Notes: generated by a model not told the origin, from the letters alone. A stretch of 64,000 nucleotides of DNA from Centrapalus pauciflorus (GCA_020465985.1 JAANYP010006692.1:213940-277939); one strand, 5' to 3'; positions 1-11,975 are shown, counted from the first letter of the stretch. Translations and numbers: made by a program.

Positions 1-240
1 GGAGAAATGAAGAAGATGAAGAAATAGGCTAGATTATTTAATAGAAAGAAGGGAGAGGAGAGAGAGAAGGTAAAAGACTAAAATGCCCATTCACTAACCT
101 TGACACTTAACGGCCGTTTCTCAAAAGGACTTTCCATGAAACAAAATTACAATCATAAGGACCAACGGGGTAATTTTTGATCTTAAAGGACCAAACCAGC
201 AACAATGGACAAACCACAGGGACCAAATCAGTAATTTTCT
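1..240. mobile_element. Terminal fragment of a 'ggaccaaa'-type TIR element
   Basis: The stretch ends with the phrase 'ggaccaaatcagtaatttt' and contains several 'aaggaccaa' and 'aaaatgccc' pieces. These belong to the same sequence vocabulary as the terminal inverted repeats of the MULE-like element at 524-2341. Only one end is inside the window, so the partner end, target duplication and any cargo cannot be checked. No ORF of note is present. The call rests on resemblance to the neighbouring element and is tentative. Confidence 0.35.
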
Positions 241-270
241 CATGAAAACTATGAAAATTTAATTAAATTA

Positions 271-507
271 TAAAAAGAAAGTAACATGTTGGTCCCTGAA
301 AGTATGATATGTACATAAATGGTTCCTGAAATTCAAAAGGACAAAAATGCCCCTGAAACTAACAGCCCAAGTTAACTGCCGGTAGTTTCAGAGACCAAAA
401 TGTTACAATTTTTCGATTTTAGGGACTTGTGGTGTAATAAAATTCTTTCAGGGACTAAAACCATAATTCCATATAAACCACAGGGACCATTTATGTAATT
501 TTGTCAT
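271..507. mobile_element. Possible short foldback/MITE-like element
   Basis: About 240 bases begin with 'gttggtccctgaaagta' and end with 'cacagggaccatttatgta', so both ends carry inward-facing 'ggtccctg'-type sequence. No coding potential is visible. The arrangement fits a short non-autonomous TIR element related to its neighbours, but the inverted repeats are poor and I could not define a clean target duplication. Confidence 0.3.
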
Positions 508-523
508 CTATCTATATATATTA

Positions 524-651
524 GAGTAAATTACAATGGTCCCTGTGGTTTGGTCAAAATTAGGGAAATGATCACTACAGTTCATTTATTACAATTTTGG
601 TCCCTACTTTCACTGTTTCGTTTCGGTTTTGGTCATTCTTCTGTTAGACTT
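524..651 (+). repeat. Left terminal inverted repeat of the MULE-like element
   Basis: This 128-base arm pairs with 2211-2341 as an inverted repeat with scattered mismatches. Shared blocks include 'gtggtttggtcaaaatta', 'attacaattttggtcccta' and 'ctgtttcgtttcggttttgg'. The outer end abuts the 9-bp duplication TATATATTA. Confidence 0.75.
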
Positions 652-2033
652 AACACCATGTCCGTTACATATAACATAATGACCGTTTTACCCTTGCTAA
701 AATTACAATTTTGATCCCTCTAGTTTTTTAGTAATACTATTAATATTAACAAATAATTAAAAACAAGTACAACTAAATACCAAACTATTTTTTGTTCTTT
801 TTCTTCATATTATCTAAAATTTGTCTCTTTCAAAATTGTATCACTGGGTGTCGACGGCCACCACCTTCATGATCACCACTGCTGACCTTCCCAGCTGAGC
901 TCCTCCTCCCTCTGTTCTCCTACCACCATCGCCACTAGCTCATCACTATTGACACCGTCAACGAATGCTTTGAGACCTTTGCCCTACTTCAATATTTGAA
1001 CCCCAAATTGATTTGAAGATTTATAATCAATAGCATTACTGTTGACAAAAGATGAGTTTGAGAGCTCTTGATCTTAGGTCAATTAATCATTCTCTTTGCA
1101 TCAGATTTGTAAAATCACAAATTGATTTAGTAAATCTGTTTGCATCAAATAAGTTGTTTGCATCAAATGTTTATCTCTTAGGGCTTTTGATTTTTCTCTA
1201 GTTCTTTTTAAAGGGGATAATTCAACTTTAGATTTGGTCTATGACTTCTAGCCTCTAGTTTCTTATACAATTTCTTCACTAATTATGACGTGTTTAACGA
1301 AGATGGATACTAAATTTTCATTTTGGTAGTTCTTTGGTTTTTTTTTGATTCCTGACTTCATTTTAATATACATATTAGATTTCAAAATTTCTAATATTGA
1401 TCTTCAAATTCAACTCCTTTTTGTAGCTTCCAAGCATCAAGATCTCCACAGGCGCTTATGGCCTCATCAAATCTTGTTTGGTATAAGAAGTTTGTGTTTG
1501 ATTCCTGTCAAAGACTCCATCACGGCCTCATCAAATCTTGTTGTGTGCGATTTAAAGGCTCGCAACAAACTTTATTGATTGTCATAGAAACCATTAAGGA
1601 TATGGCTTTTCCCATTTCCTTTGGAATAAGAAGTTAGTGATTAATTTCCGATGTGTTCCATTTCAATCGGAGGCTTTTTGGTGAATTTTAGAGACCATTA
1701 CAACACTCATTTGATATAAGAAGTTTGTGTTTCGATTCCATTGCAGTGAGAATACTTGTGTGTTAACAAAAATAATACACAATAGGTGGTTGCTAGAAAT
1801 CATGATGTGGTTGCTAGAAATTTTAGAGACTATTACAACACTCGTTTGGTATAAAAAGTTTGTGTTTTGATTTTTGATATTGGTCTCTATCAAATTTGTG
1901 ATTCTTAGAAATTATATGTTTTTAATTTGTGGCTGATATGGTTTAATTTATATTTTCCAATAATGGTAATGCGTTTCTTTGATTTGTGTATCCCATTAAC
2001 AGTATCGTGTTTATATTTCTTGAGTAATGCATT

Positions 2034-2034
2034 G

Positions 2035-2070
<36 letters not shown>

Positions 2071-2085
2071 TAATTAATTAATTAA
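2034..2085. repeat. ATT/AATT microsatellite
   Basis: A run of ATT units passes into AATT units. It lies inside the MULE-like element close to its right TIR. No coding content. Confidence 0.9.
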
Positions 2086-2210
2086 ATAATGGTTTAAAAA
2101 AATTAATTGTCTTAAGGAAGGACCATAAACAAAACTAATTAAAAAACACTTGAAGGACTGAAAGTGTGATTATAAAAAGGGTAATTTGGTCATATTGATT
2201 AATTTAATAG

Positions 2211-2341
2211 AAGTCTAACGGAGGACGGACCAAAACCGAAACGAAACAGTAAAAGTAGGGACCAAAATTGTAATAAATAAACTGTAGGGACCATTTTCGT
2301 AATTTTGACCAAACCACAGGAACCATTTCTGTAATTTACTC
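2211..2341 (-). repeat. Right terminal inverted repeat of the MULE-like element
   Basis: This 131-base arm is the partner of 524-651 on the opposite strand. It is followed immediately by the second copy of the 9-bp target duplication at 2342-2350. Confidence 0.75.
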
Positions 2342-2737
2342 TATATATTAAAAGAGAACATAATTTGTCTCTTGTCATCACCACATTTCATGTAAAATGA
2401 TAAATACATATTATTATTATTTAAAGAAAATAAAACAAAAGATAAATACAATTCATTATTTTAAAAATAAATACATTTTATTATCTTTAAAATAAAATAA
2501 AATAAAAGATAAATACAATTCATTATTTTTAATACGTAAACGTTAGTGAATCATTACTCTATCCACTATTTGACATAAAATAATAAACTAACTAAGATTG
2601 CATTTGCAAATATATGCATAAATTTAGAAACAAAAAACTTAAAAGAATGTTAAAAAATAATTATTATTCGATAATATATATTTAAAAATAATATACATGA
2701 CAAATATTTATATTTTTTTATATTCTTTTATAAGAAT
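2342..2737. other. AT-rich spacer, nothing recognised
   Basis: Very AT-rich sequence with short direct repeats such as 'gataaatacaattcattattt' pieces at about 2440-2530. No ORF, RNA gene or element end was recognised apart from the 9-bp duplication at its left edge. Confidence 0.6.
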
Positions 2738-3474
2738 TGTTGGATACTATTTTATTTTATTTTTTTTTGTGTGTGATTTTTTTGTTTTGTTTGTTAAATG
2801 GGCTTAAATGTTTAAAAGAGAGAGTGAGTTTTATATTTTAAAAAGTGGGCCGGGTTTTCAAATTCAAATTTCAGTATAAATTTGAATTTTGAAATTCAAA
2901 ACACCTTTTTACAAACTCCGAGAACTGTTCACTATCTCTCCCAAACTCTTTCTCAAAATTCCTTCGTCACGAAGCAAGTTACAACTGTGTGTTTCATTTC
3001 AAGATTTTTGTTGAAAATTTGTAAGTATTCCACTGTTTTTGTTACTAATCGTTCATTTTTAGTTTATTTTTGTCGAGTTTTATATTTAAATGCAACTATG
3101 TGTATTCTTGGTGTTTTGGTGTGTGCATATATGTTCTTTTGATTCTGTGTTTTTTATTTGAAATTGAAAGTGTGTTTGGATTCATTATGCTCTTATGAAC
3201 TTGAAACTCAAATTTCAAGTTCTATATCAAAACACACAACATTTAATTTGATTTTGAAGTTCCAAAGTTTTCGAGTTCTTGAAAAACCTGAAAATTGGAT
3301 ATTATTTGCTGTAAATGGTGTTTTTGGACAAAGTTAAGTAAACAAAATATATTCAAAATCATTTTTCGAGTGTGATGATGTAAAAAGTTAGGTCAAAGAG
3401 TCACTGGAATAATTTTTGGAATTTTTCAGTATTATTTGGGACTTAGAAAAGTTTTAAAGTTCAAACTCGATCAA

Positions 3475-4022
3475 ATGAACTGATCGATAAAATTTTCTTT
3501 TTGATCGAGTTGAGCATTAAAGTTGTTCGAGAAAACTTTAGTTTAGTTCGAGTTGGTCGTTATATAGTTTGAGAAAAATTTGAATGTAAATCGAGTTTGA
3601 CTCTTGGGACTTAGAAAAATTTGAAATTATCAAACTCGGTTGAAAAATGGCCTGAGATAGTTTATGTTTCATCCGAGCTGGGTCAATGCTTTGAACGAGA
3701 AAATTTCTTTTTCATTCGAGTTTATTAGAATAGGACTTAGAAAACTTTTCAAGGTTTTCCAACTCGATTCATGAGTCCTTAGAGAAAATTATTTCTTTAA
3801 TCAAGTTGATTCATTCTTCTATTCGAGAAAATTTCAATATCATTCGAGTTGGTCAACAAGTCATTCAAGAAATATTTCTCTTCATTCGAGTTGGTTAATA
3901 GTTCTTTCGAGAAATGTTCTAGTTCAATTCGAGTTTGATATAACATCATTCGAGAAACCTGATATGTCATTCGAGTTGGTTTCTATGACACCCGAGTAAC
4001 TTCATGACTCATTCGAGTTTCA
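3475..4022 (+). repeat. 21-bp TTCGAG tandem repeat array (array 1)
   Basis: From 3841 to about 4020 the sequence is a tandem repeat of 21-base units, nearly all starting CATTCGAG or a close variant. Units alternate between 'cattcgagttggt...' and 'cattcgagaaa...' types, giving a 42-base higher-order period. A looser version extends upstream to about 3475, where the phrase 'ggacttagaaaa' recurs at about 3440, 3608 and 3734, a second larger-scale repeat. A related 21-bp array is at 29840-30420. It lies upstream of the broken ORF of relic E. Function unknown. Confidence 0.75.
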
Positions 4023-4326
4023 AGTCAAATTTTTCTAAGTGTGGTGGAATTTTAAGTTTTCAGAGAAATTTCACATTTTTCAAGAAATTTTTAAAATCTG
4101 TGTTTTAGTAACATTGGTATCTTAACGATTGACTTTGGAATCCTTAACGATTGACTTTGGAATCCTAAACAATAATATTTTGTTATTATTGTCTGGAATC
4201 CTGATGCTTTAAACAATAAAACATAGATTTTTCTAATTTCTCGTTAAATGTTTTATTTTTCTATCTGCAGGATTAAATTTGTTTTTCTGTCATTTCTAAA
4301 ATGTTTGTTATTTTTACTGGAAACAA

Positions 4327-7300
4327 TTGGCATCCCTAGCCCCCACCCAAAATTCCAGTTCCTCAGATTCACATTCATCCTCAAACCATACACTGGTCTC
4401 AAAACCAGTTAAATCAGCTTCTGTTACCCGACCATCACCTTCATCACCAATCTCCGATACACAATTGGTCAAACCCAAATATTGCCTATCCCTTCTTGAT
4501 AATAATCACATTTTTGATCTTAAATTCATTAAAGTGAGTCATCCTATTATTGTTGACATCCTTAATGGTCACCCACTTGGCTATCTATTGAAGTACAAAC
4601 CCTCTATTCCTCTAGTACATCTGAATCAATTTTGGCATACCGTCAAGTTTGTACTGGCTGAAGGAAACCATCACTTTAAAGTGACTATTGATCAATTCAA
4701 GGCTAAGATCTCACACTGGCTAGACTCCTTCATAATTTGTTCCTCCCAAGACGGATTGATACAGAGAACTTACCAGAAATGGCAGACTTTGAAGATTTTG
4801 TTTCTGATGAGGAGTTATGTCATGATTTAATCTTCCTGGGCTACTCAAAACCATTGCCAAAAAGCTCAAAGTTTTCATCAAAACGGTTTGAATGGAGAGT
4901 GGTATACCCTGTTTGGGATCGTCAACAGGTGTCTGACCTCCAAGCATACGGGGATTGACAGAGGCAGCATTCATTGCCTAAGGATCTTTCATGGCATTGC
5001 CTTCAATAAACACTATGATTTTGCACAATGCATATGGGAAGATTTGAAGGAAATTGTGTTGGCCAAAACCACACAAAGAGCAAGGAAGTTTATGCAACTC
5101 CAAAGATTTATTCAAATTTTGATCAGAGGGATTCTAAGGGCTAATGAGCAAATACCAAATTGATCAAGTGCTCAAAAATGCCCAGATTACGTGATGATGA
5201 GCCTAGATAGTGTTCAAGATGCACCTAATGCCAATGTTATGCCAATTCCAGAATTATTGCTCAAATATGCTGATCAAGAGGCTGAGAGTGTGAGTTTATA
5301 TCTTATAAATCATGCTCCTATATAAACCCAAGAACCGGGATTTCTTACCCAAGGAATTCTAGGTGAGCAGGAATATCAGCAAGGGGTTGATGTTCAGGGA
5401 AGCCAACCTGAGATTGAGGGAGATGTGGAGCAAGAGAGGGGTGGTGAGAGGAGTTCTGATTCAGAAAGAACGTTATCAAATATAGCTAAAGGGGGTAATG
5501 AGGGTGCTGATGATGATGATGATGAGGATAATGATGATAATGTCGGAGGTACTGCAATGATTGAAATACCTCAACCCCAAATTGATATTGTTGAGATTGC
5601 TAGGATGTGTGTGAGGAAGATCCCAAGCCCAGAAAGCAGGGATGTAGCCACAACTGCTGTTAGCTCCGATATGGGAGTTAGCATTGAAATAGTCAGTACC
5701 CCATTGACAATTGAACACCCCACCAGCTACTCGCCTTCTTCTCAACAAGAAGGTGTTTCAACTTCACACCGGGAAATTTCACATGATCTATCATGGTATT
5801 CTTTAGATACTATGGATATTGAACTCAGTACACAGCTGCCCGAGTGTAAAATTTTTAATGCACTAGTCATAGATCCTATGCAATCTAGGACACTTGAGTC
5901 GACTCCATCCGTTGGAGTAAGTGCAGAAGGACTTCGTGTCCCTGCCGGAACAACTATAGTGTCGGACGCACTCATTGCTCCGTCACTTGAAGTAGTTGTA
6001 AGTACGGTTAGAGCTACTACTTTGCCAACTCTGAGCACCAGCCACACAGAAGTTCTTTTTACAAGTTCTACCGTTGTGTCAACTAAAAGTCTAGGTGACA
6101 CAGTGGTTATCTTGTCACCCTTTGTTACAGAAGATAAACTCAATGAAGCCATTGGTGGAGTTACAGCACAGATGACTAATCAATATTTAGAGATGATGGC
6201 GCAAATGTAAAACATTCAAAAGTTGTTGAAAGGAAAATTTGTTGCTGAAGGTGTCAAAGAAGCAAATTCAGAAGCATCCATCAATGAGCTGAGAGATTTC
6301 TGTTATGCTCAATTTGATGAAATGAGCGAAAGAATGATCAGTTTAGAAACTACAGTTGTTACTGCTTTAGGATCATTGTTGGAAAGAGTATCTGCTGTTA
6401 AGAAAACGTGCAAAGCTCAAGCTTCTGCTCCGAAAAGGAAACACGATGAGTATGATGAAGACTCCGATGATGCTCCTCATGAGGGGGAGAAGAGGAGGAA
6501 GCTTGAAGGTACAAATACTGGACTTCAGATAATCCCTTATACTTAGAAAGAGAAAGAATCGGGAGGAGAAGAGGTTGAAGAAGCTGGGAGCTCAAAGGAC
6601 AGACCTGTTGATGCTCAAAGTGATCTGGGATTGATTCTTTATAAAGATGTTCCGGTTCCTATAAGTATTCAACCAGGAATATACAATTTTAAAGAATACG
6701 ATGATTCAGACAATGATGAAGAATGTCAAGCTTTAATGATTGAATGGACTGAAAAGGAAATAGAGATATCTGATGATGATGATGTGTTTGATTTGAATGA
6801 AATATCATTGAGAGCTGAAAGGATAGAGGAGGAGGAAGAGTTGGTAGAGGAGATCTTGAAAGATGATGTACAAACACCTACGGTTGAAAAGCCTGTAGTG
6901 AATGTCACAATCAAAGAAGAGGAAGTTGATCCATTTCCAGTGGAGAATGTTGTGCCTCAGAGTGTTAAGGAACTAAATGAAGTGGAAATCATGGATAAGT
7001 TTTTCCAGCGTTACATATTGGTAGATGAGTTTCAACGTCAACATCATCTTAGATTTGAAATTAGAAAGTGGTGCTAAAGGAGATCAATGATATGTTGACT
7101 CTGTTGAATGAAGATGAAGTGAGGAAGAAGAAAGTTAAAGTGTTGAACTTATCGGCAAAGCAAAATGCTCATTATATCAGGAAAAGAAATAAGCTTCCAT
7201 ATCTTGAAGATCATCTTGAAAAGAAGATTTTTTGTAAGAAGCAAGCACCATGTACATTCTTGAAACTTTTCAAAGTCTTAGAGCCAAATATGCCAAATTT

Positions 7301-7974
7301 GGTGAATTATGCCAGTATCTACAAAACAAAGCTCAACCTGTTGAAAAAGTTAGAAGTGAATTCAGGATAGTGGATCTGGTGAAAATAGAAAAAGATCGAT
7401 TTGTGAAAGTATTTTATCCTACATTCACTGTGACCAGATCTGATGGGAACACATATGTCTTCACTGAAGCTAATATGATTGGTATGATCTTTTTGACAAA
7501 CTGTGCAGAAATAAAAGAGAAGAAAATTGTAGATTTGCACTAAAGACGTTATTTCACATTATGCACACCAAACTAGTGCTCATGTCTATGCAAGATCTAC
7601 AGATCGGTGTTGAGCGAGGGATGAGGAAGATAAACATTACTGCGCCAAATAGTTTTATCAAATACATGAAAAATTTAAAAGAATTTCAAGTGGTTATGGC
7701 TAAGCATCCAGTTGTGATTTACAAAGATAAAGATCAAAAGTTGAGAGTCATGCGAAGTGTAGAGCTGCACAAATTTTGTGATGGAACGTTGCATAAAGTA
7801 TTGTCTGGTTTAAAAGGAAGATTGGCTGCTGATAAGAAAAGAAAGACAAAGAAAGGAGCTCTAAGTGTGAATGACAGAAAGTTGATCGTGGAGTTCATTT
7901 CGAAGATTGAATGGAGGCTATCGAACAGAAAGAGTATTCGTCGATTAGAGATGAAGCTTGGGCTAACAAACTGA
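4327..7974 (+). pseudogene. Broken, diverged Sirevirus-type third ORF (env-position ORF)
   Basis: The first 130 or so codons contain a block with 'PLVHLNQFWHT', matching in spacing 'YISHIEQFWNHA' in the third ORFs of elements A and B. A second block around 4990-5150 (FNKHYDFAQCIW, then RKFMQLQRF) matches FNFSNIIFQGM and KFLMYPRF there. Downstream come an acidic stretch (about 5495-5550), more charged regions, and a late block around 7370-7480 with 'TRSDGNTYVF', like the A/B C-terminal 'FANGSCIFF'. Most of the reading is in one frame with in-frame stops near 5161, 6208 and 6544 and frame changes near 4735 and 7070-7550. The first codon is TTG, so the original start may be lost. Function of this family is unknown to me; it occupies the env-like position of Sireviruses but I see no convincing membrane segment. 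Confidence 0.6.
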
Positions 7975-7994
7975 AGACTGATTATCTTTCATCA

Positions 7995-8005
7995 AAGGGG
8001 GAGAT
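7995..8005 (+). other. Polypurine tract of relic E
   Basis: AAAGGGGGAGA lies directly before an LTR start (TGTTGG). This is the usual position of the plus-strand primer site of an LTR retrotransposon and the same arrangement as in elements A and B. Confidence 0.75.
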
Positions 8006-8356
8006 TGTTGGATACTATTTAGTTGATAAAAAATGATAAGTCTAGGGGCCTTTTTGTAAATACTCAATAGTTTCAGTTGTATATATAAATAGAATATACG
8101 GTTACTGTAGCTGTAATTTTTGTACTCAATTTGCATGGAAATTCAAGCTGTACGAAATTAGGGCAATAATACTCTCAATTCTCTCACATTGTAATTCCAG
8201 ATTTGTGCAATTGAAATCATTCGGTTAGTGTCTCTTACTTGTTCTTAATTGTTTAATTTTGGTTTGTGATTGATTAAATACGAATATCAAGAATTAATAT
8301 TTATACTCGTTTAATTTTAAGTAACTAATTATTTATTAAAACTTATTCACGTAACA
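8006..8356 (+). mobile_element. 3' LTR of relic E
   Basis: Starts TGTTGGATAC directly after the polypurine tract and is proposed to end at ...CACGTAACA, giving 351 bases with TG...CA ends. It contains a TATA-like stretch 'tatatataaatag' near 8080-8095. The 3' boundary is inferred from the ending only, because no second LTR copy or target duplication is visible. Confidence 0.5.
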
Positions 8357-9919
8357 CGTGAGTTCATAAACTGGTTATAATTACAATATCATATAATAAA
8401 AGTTTAAAATATATAAGAAAATAATTACTGTTCATATATATTTTAAAATATATAAAATTAATAGGTCATAATAAATAATAATATTATTCTTATATACTTT
8501 GTTTAAAAAATAATATTTATGTTTTTACCTTTTAATTTATTATATTTTATATATATTAAAATATTTGTATAATACACAGGTAATAATTCTACATGAATGT
8601 CATTCTTTACATTTGCTTAACATGTCAGGTTTTGATACTAATATGATATATTTTTGTATAAAGCTTGATTTTTCACACTAATAGAAAATCATGTTACATA
8701 TAAATTGTATCATATTATTATAAAAATTAAGTAAATGTATCCTATGTACAAAAAAATGTTTATGTATCATATCAGTATATTTAAAAAAGCATTTTAATAA
8801 TGTATGACTTTTAAACAAAATAAAAAACAACAATTGAGATTGGGATCGAGATGAGACGAGACAAGACAGGTATGAAGATTGGGATCCATTTAACTACCAC
8901 ACATGTGATGCGGGTATGAAGATTGAGATCCCTTAAAATTTTGAAAATTTTAAGTGGATTATTGATTCTTGTAAGCTACTTTAATACGACTTTAAGCCAA
9001 AGTCTTGTTTAGATTCCTTTAACTACCACACATCTGATGCGGTGATTCTCAACTTGCAAGTTGTTATAAATATTAATGAGGACTTTAATAATCAATTGTG
9101 AGCTTGATTTGTTGTTGGATTCTTAATTGATTGACCTTGTTATCTTTAAAGATTTCACCTAAATCTTTTATTTAACCAAATAAGAGTTTGGTTTCGGTAT
9201 GGAAGAGAACAATTGAGAAAGAGTAGTTGATAGTGTCTGTTAGAATGATGTGGAATTGGTCAAAATTAATCAACTTTTCGACTTTTATAACTATAAGACT
9301 CTAATACCTTCTATCTTAACCCTTCCATTTTGCTTCCTTACATAAATATTTCTTTTTATTTACACTTTATTTATTTTTAATAATCCTAACAAATTATAAT
9401 ATAGTCCTAACAAACTACAACTTAATTATTACAATTTAAACTTAAACCATTAAAATTAATTGGGATGTTACATGTCTCGAGTGACATTAATGCCAAGATG
9501 TTATGTTTTCTAAATTTGGTTTACTCGGTTCCTGATATGTTCGAAATGCATTTTTCTTAATTATAGAAGGGAAATATATCCCAGTAATAACACATACCGA
9601 GAATTCTTACTCTGACTTGCTAAAACTTTCTAAATGATAGATAGGATCGAGATACTGGTTTTTAGTAGGAGGGCATGAGATATCCATTACTCAGACAATG
9701 CATGGTCTGAGATACTTTATTAATGAATTTATCTCGTTGCCAAGTGATCCGAACTAACATAGTCAGAGATTCAAAATTGCAATTTAACTTTTACGTCACA
9801 GTCATTCATAATTTGAGTGTTGATTCTACTTGGAAAACACTTAGATACATGTTTGAAACTTGTTTCAAGCACTTTTACACTCTTTTAGAAGGTTAATTTA
9901 GGATCATTTGAGCACTTGG
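8357..9919. other. AT-rich region without recognised genes
   Basis: No ORF or element end was recognised. A ~25-base phrase containing 'ctaccacacat' and 'tgatgcgg' occurs twice (about 8888-8913 and 9018-9042), and 'ggtatgaagattg' also occurs twice nearby, so part of this is a small local duplication. The right side may include the unrecognisable end of the copia relic. Confidence 0.5.
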
Positions 9920-11160
9920 CTTATGACAGATGAACACACCCACATATAGACACGAACATACATTCACACACATTATTCCATATTTATGTAAATCTAGCAA
10001 ATTTTTGCTTCTGAATCGAATTATCTAAATAATTGTGAATCCACCAATTGCGAATGTACTCATGAGAAATCATAAATGCATTAAACCTCTTGTACCAATG
10101 TCTTAGAGACTGTTTAACCATACTGAGATTTTTTCAAAAACACACATGACACGTGGTCCTTTCTCTTAGATGCTTGAAATCCCTCCGACTGAGGTATTTA
10201 AATCATTTGTTCTAGATGCCTATTTAAGAACACAATCTTCACATCAAGTTGCTCCAACTCCATGTCAAATGCACTCACCATGGATAAAAGAACCGGAATC
10301 ATTTCGAGCTTCACAATTGGCGAGAAGACTTCATGATAATCAATCCCCTCATTTTATGAAACACCCTTTGCAACAAGCCTCACATTGAATCTAGACGACT
10401 TTACTCCAAGATTCCCTTTTTTTTCTTAAACACCCATTTGCATCCCACTGTTTAAGCTCATTTCGTTAGTGGCACAATATCCCAAATTCGTTCTTTGAAA
10501 GTGATTGCATCTCCTCATCCATTGCAGTCAACCACTCTGATGTTGTTTTACTCTTTATATCCTCCTGTTAGGATCTTAGCTAATCTATGCAGAGCTCTTC
10601 TCCAACTACCAAGACATAAGTAACTGATTCTATATTGCAAACACTAAAATATTTTGCATATTTGGCTGACTTTTGGACATTTCTCTTTGGTCTTTTTGTT
10701 GCTATAGGCTCTAAGTCATCCTCTTGACCTCCACAACCATCTTCCGAGGCTTTTCCTTCATTGGCTTCCACTTTCACAAGTTTTCTTTTACTAGGTGGTT
10801 CAACTATAAACCTCCACCTTCTAGATAGCACCATGATATTTAGTATCTGCAATATTTCTTCCAAATCCATTATGATCAAATTAAGATAACAGACTCATCA
10901 AAACTAACATCTCTACTAATAATACATTTCTAGTTTCTATCTTCTTTTGTACACCACATTTGTACTCTTTGACCCTGATAGTATACACAAAAGTAACCAA
11001 ATATATGAAGACCAGAATAAATATAGGGTAAACCAAACCATACATCTTGATGAGTTTTCAATCAATTACAATATATGGATATCTATTTATCAGATAACAA
11101 ACAGTGTTAACTGATTCAGCCCAAAAGTGCTTTGAAATCCAACAAATATCTACATGCATT
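9920..11160 (-). pseudogene. Ancient Ty1/copia pol relic, integrase C-end to RT (half 1)
   Basis: Read on the minus strand from 11160 downward, fragments include 'FWAESVNTVCYLINRYP' (integrase C-terminal region), a linker with 'KRPKRNVQKSAKYAKY' (about 10660-10700), 'EWLTAMDEEMQSL' (start of the RT region, about 10510-10545), then pieces resembling VFSPIVKLEMI, ELEQLDVKIVFLN and LKKSQYG. Stops and frameshifts are everywhere, so this is an old dead copy. The missing integrase N-terminal half lies at 54560-55023 on the same strand, implying that everything between was inserted into this element. Confidence 0.75.
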
Positions 11161-11190
11161 TGTTAGGAAAAAATATATAGAGAGTGTTTT

Positions 11191-11961
11191 TGTTGGAATT
11201 AGTGTCCAAGTCACAATTATTTGTAAACATATTGTTATCAGCCTGGATCCTTTTTGGGTGCATGCAATGAATTGTAAAGAGAAGATGATTAACTTAAATA
11301 TATAATGTTAATTAGTTTGTTAATTTATTATGTTTAATAAATTAATTAGAAACTAAATAATTGTTTATATTTGATTAATGGGTTAGTTTGTTAATTTATT
11401 AATAGTTAATAAATTAACCGGAAGCTAATAGAATTAATTGAGGAAGTACAGGGGCTAAACTGCAATTAGTTGATAGTCAACAGGGCACCCCCTAAACCCT
11501 AATAGGGGGGCCGGCCACCAATCCATCCCACATGGATTTGGGATCAAAATTTGTAGGTTTCTAAAACCTATAAATAGGCAGCCCCTGCCTGCTTTATTGC
11601 TCGCTCATTCAATTCTAAGTTCTCTAACGATCACAAGGGATACCAGTTTTTTGGACTCTCAGATCTGAGCTTAGAAAAGTTATAATTATCTTTTCTTTTG
11701 TTCATTGGGTGTGAACAACTAGAGGGGATCTTGCTTTAGACGCTTGTTGCTCGATTCAGAGGCTGTTCGTGAAATCGTTCTTCGTGGAGAAAATTGCGAA
11801 TTTTCTCAAGGTTAGTTTTTCTTATTCATCTCTTTATTTTAATAATTAGTTGCTTAGCTTGTTTGGTTAGATCCTTAAGGTTTTATATTCTTGCATAGTT
11901 AGGTTATTTAATTTTCCGCAAAGTTTTAAATTAACCTAGCAAGGGTATATGAAACCCAACA
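11191..11961 (+). mobile_element. 5' LTR of copia element F
   Basis: Starts TGTTGGAATTAGTG and ends CCCAACA, 771 bases, followed one base later by a primer-binding site. The promoter-like TATAAATA is at 11569-11576. Its partner is the 3' LTR at 28664-29433. Confidence 0.92.
11569..11576 (+). promoter_or_regulatory. TATA box in LTR of element F
   Basis: TATAAATA in a good position for the U3 promoter, about 390 bases from the LTR end. The same motif is kept in the 3' LTR near 29042-29049. Confidence 0.65.
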
Positions 11962-11962
11962 G

Positions 11963-11975
11963 TGGTATCAGAGCC
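11963..11975 (+). other. Primer-binding site of element F
   Basis: TGGTATCAGAGCC directly after the 5' LTR is complementary to the 3' end of plant initiator methionine tRNA, the usual minus-strand primer of copia elements. Confidence 0.85.

Larger units (their letters stand above)
524..2341. mobile_element. Non-autonomous Mutator-like element with 9-bp TSD
   Basis: The element starts GAGTAAATTAC and ends GTAATTTACTC. Long terminal inverted repeats occupy 524-651 and 2211-2341 and read as the same 'ggtccctgtggtttggtcaa...' sequence on opposite strands. The flanks are an exact 9-bp direct repeat TATATATTA (515-523 and 2342-2350). A 9-bp duplication with long TIRs is typical of Mutator-like elements. 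No transposase is present. The interior (652-2210) holds a GC-richer patch at about 840-970 within otherwise AT-rich sequence, which might be captured host DNA. The only ORFs inside (for example 1345-1578) are short and unrecognised. Confidence 0.75.
2738..8356 (+). mobile_element. Relic E: Sirevirus-like element lacking gag-pol
   Basis: The right end is convincing: a broken long ORF of the Sirevirus third-ORF type, a polypurine tract AAAGGGGGAGA (7995-8005), then an LTR starting TGTTGGATACTATTTA at 8006. The left edge is placed where TGTTGGATACTATTTT occurs at 2738, but similarity to the 3' LTR stops after about 16 bases, so a true 5' LTR is not shown. No gag, protease, integrase or RT is visible. 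Either gag-pol was deleted or the left part is a separate sequence. No matching target duplication was found (AGAAT on the left, CGTGA on the right). Confidence 0.45.

Noticed and set aside
1345..1578. 77-codon ORF inside the MULE-like element
   Set aside because: Short, AT-rich, no recognisable domain and no family support; treated as non-coding interior.
2738..3090. 5' LTR of relic E starting TGTTGGATACTATTTT
   Set aside because: Only about 16 bases match the 3' LTR at 8006 and then similarity ends, so I do not annotate a 5' LTR.
10170..10388. Plus-strand ORF over the copia relic
   Set aside because: It is antisense to recognisable minus-strand RT sequence, so it is a shadow.
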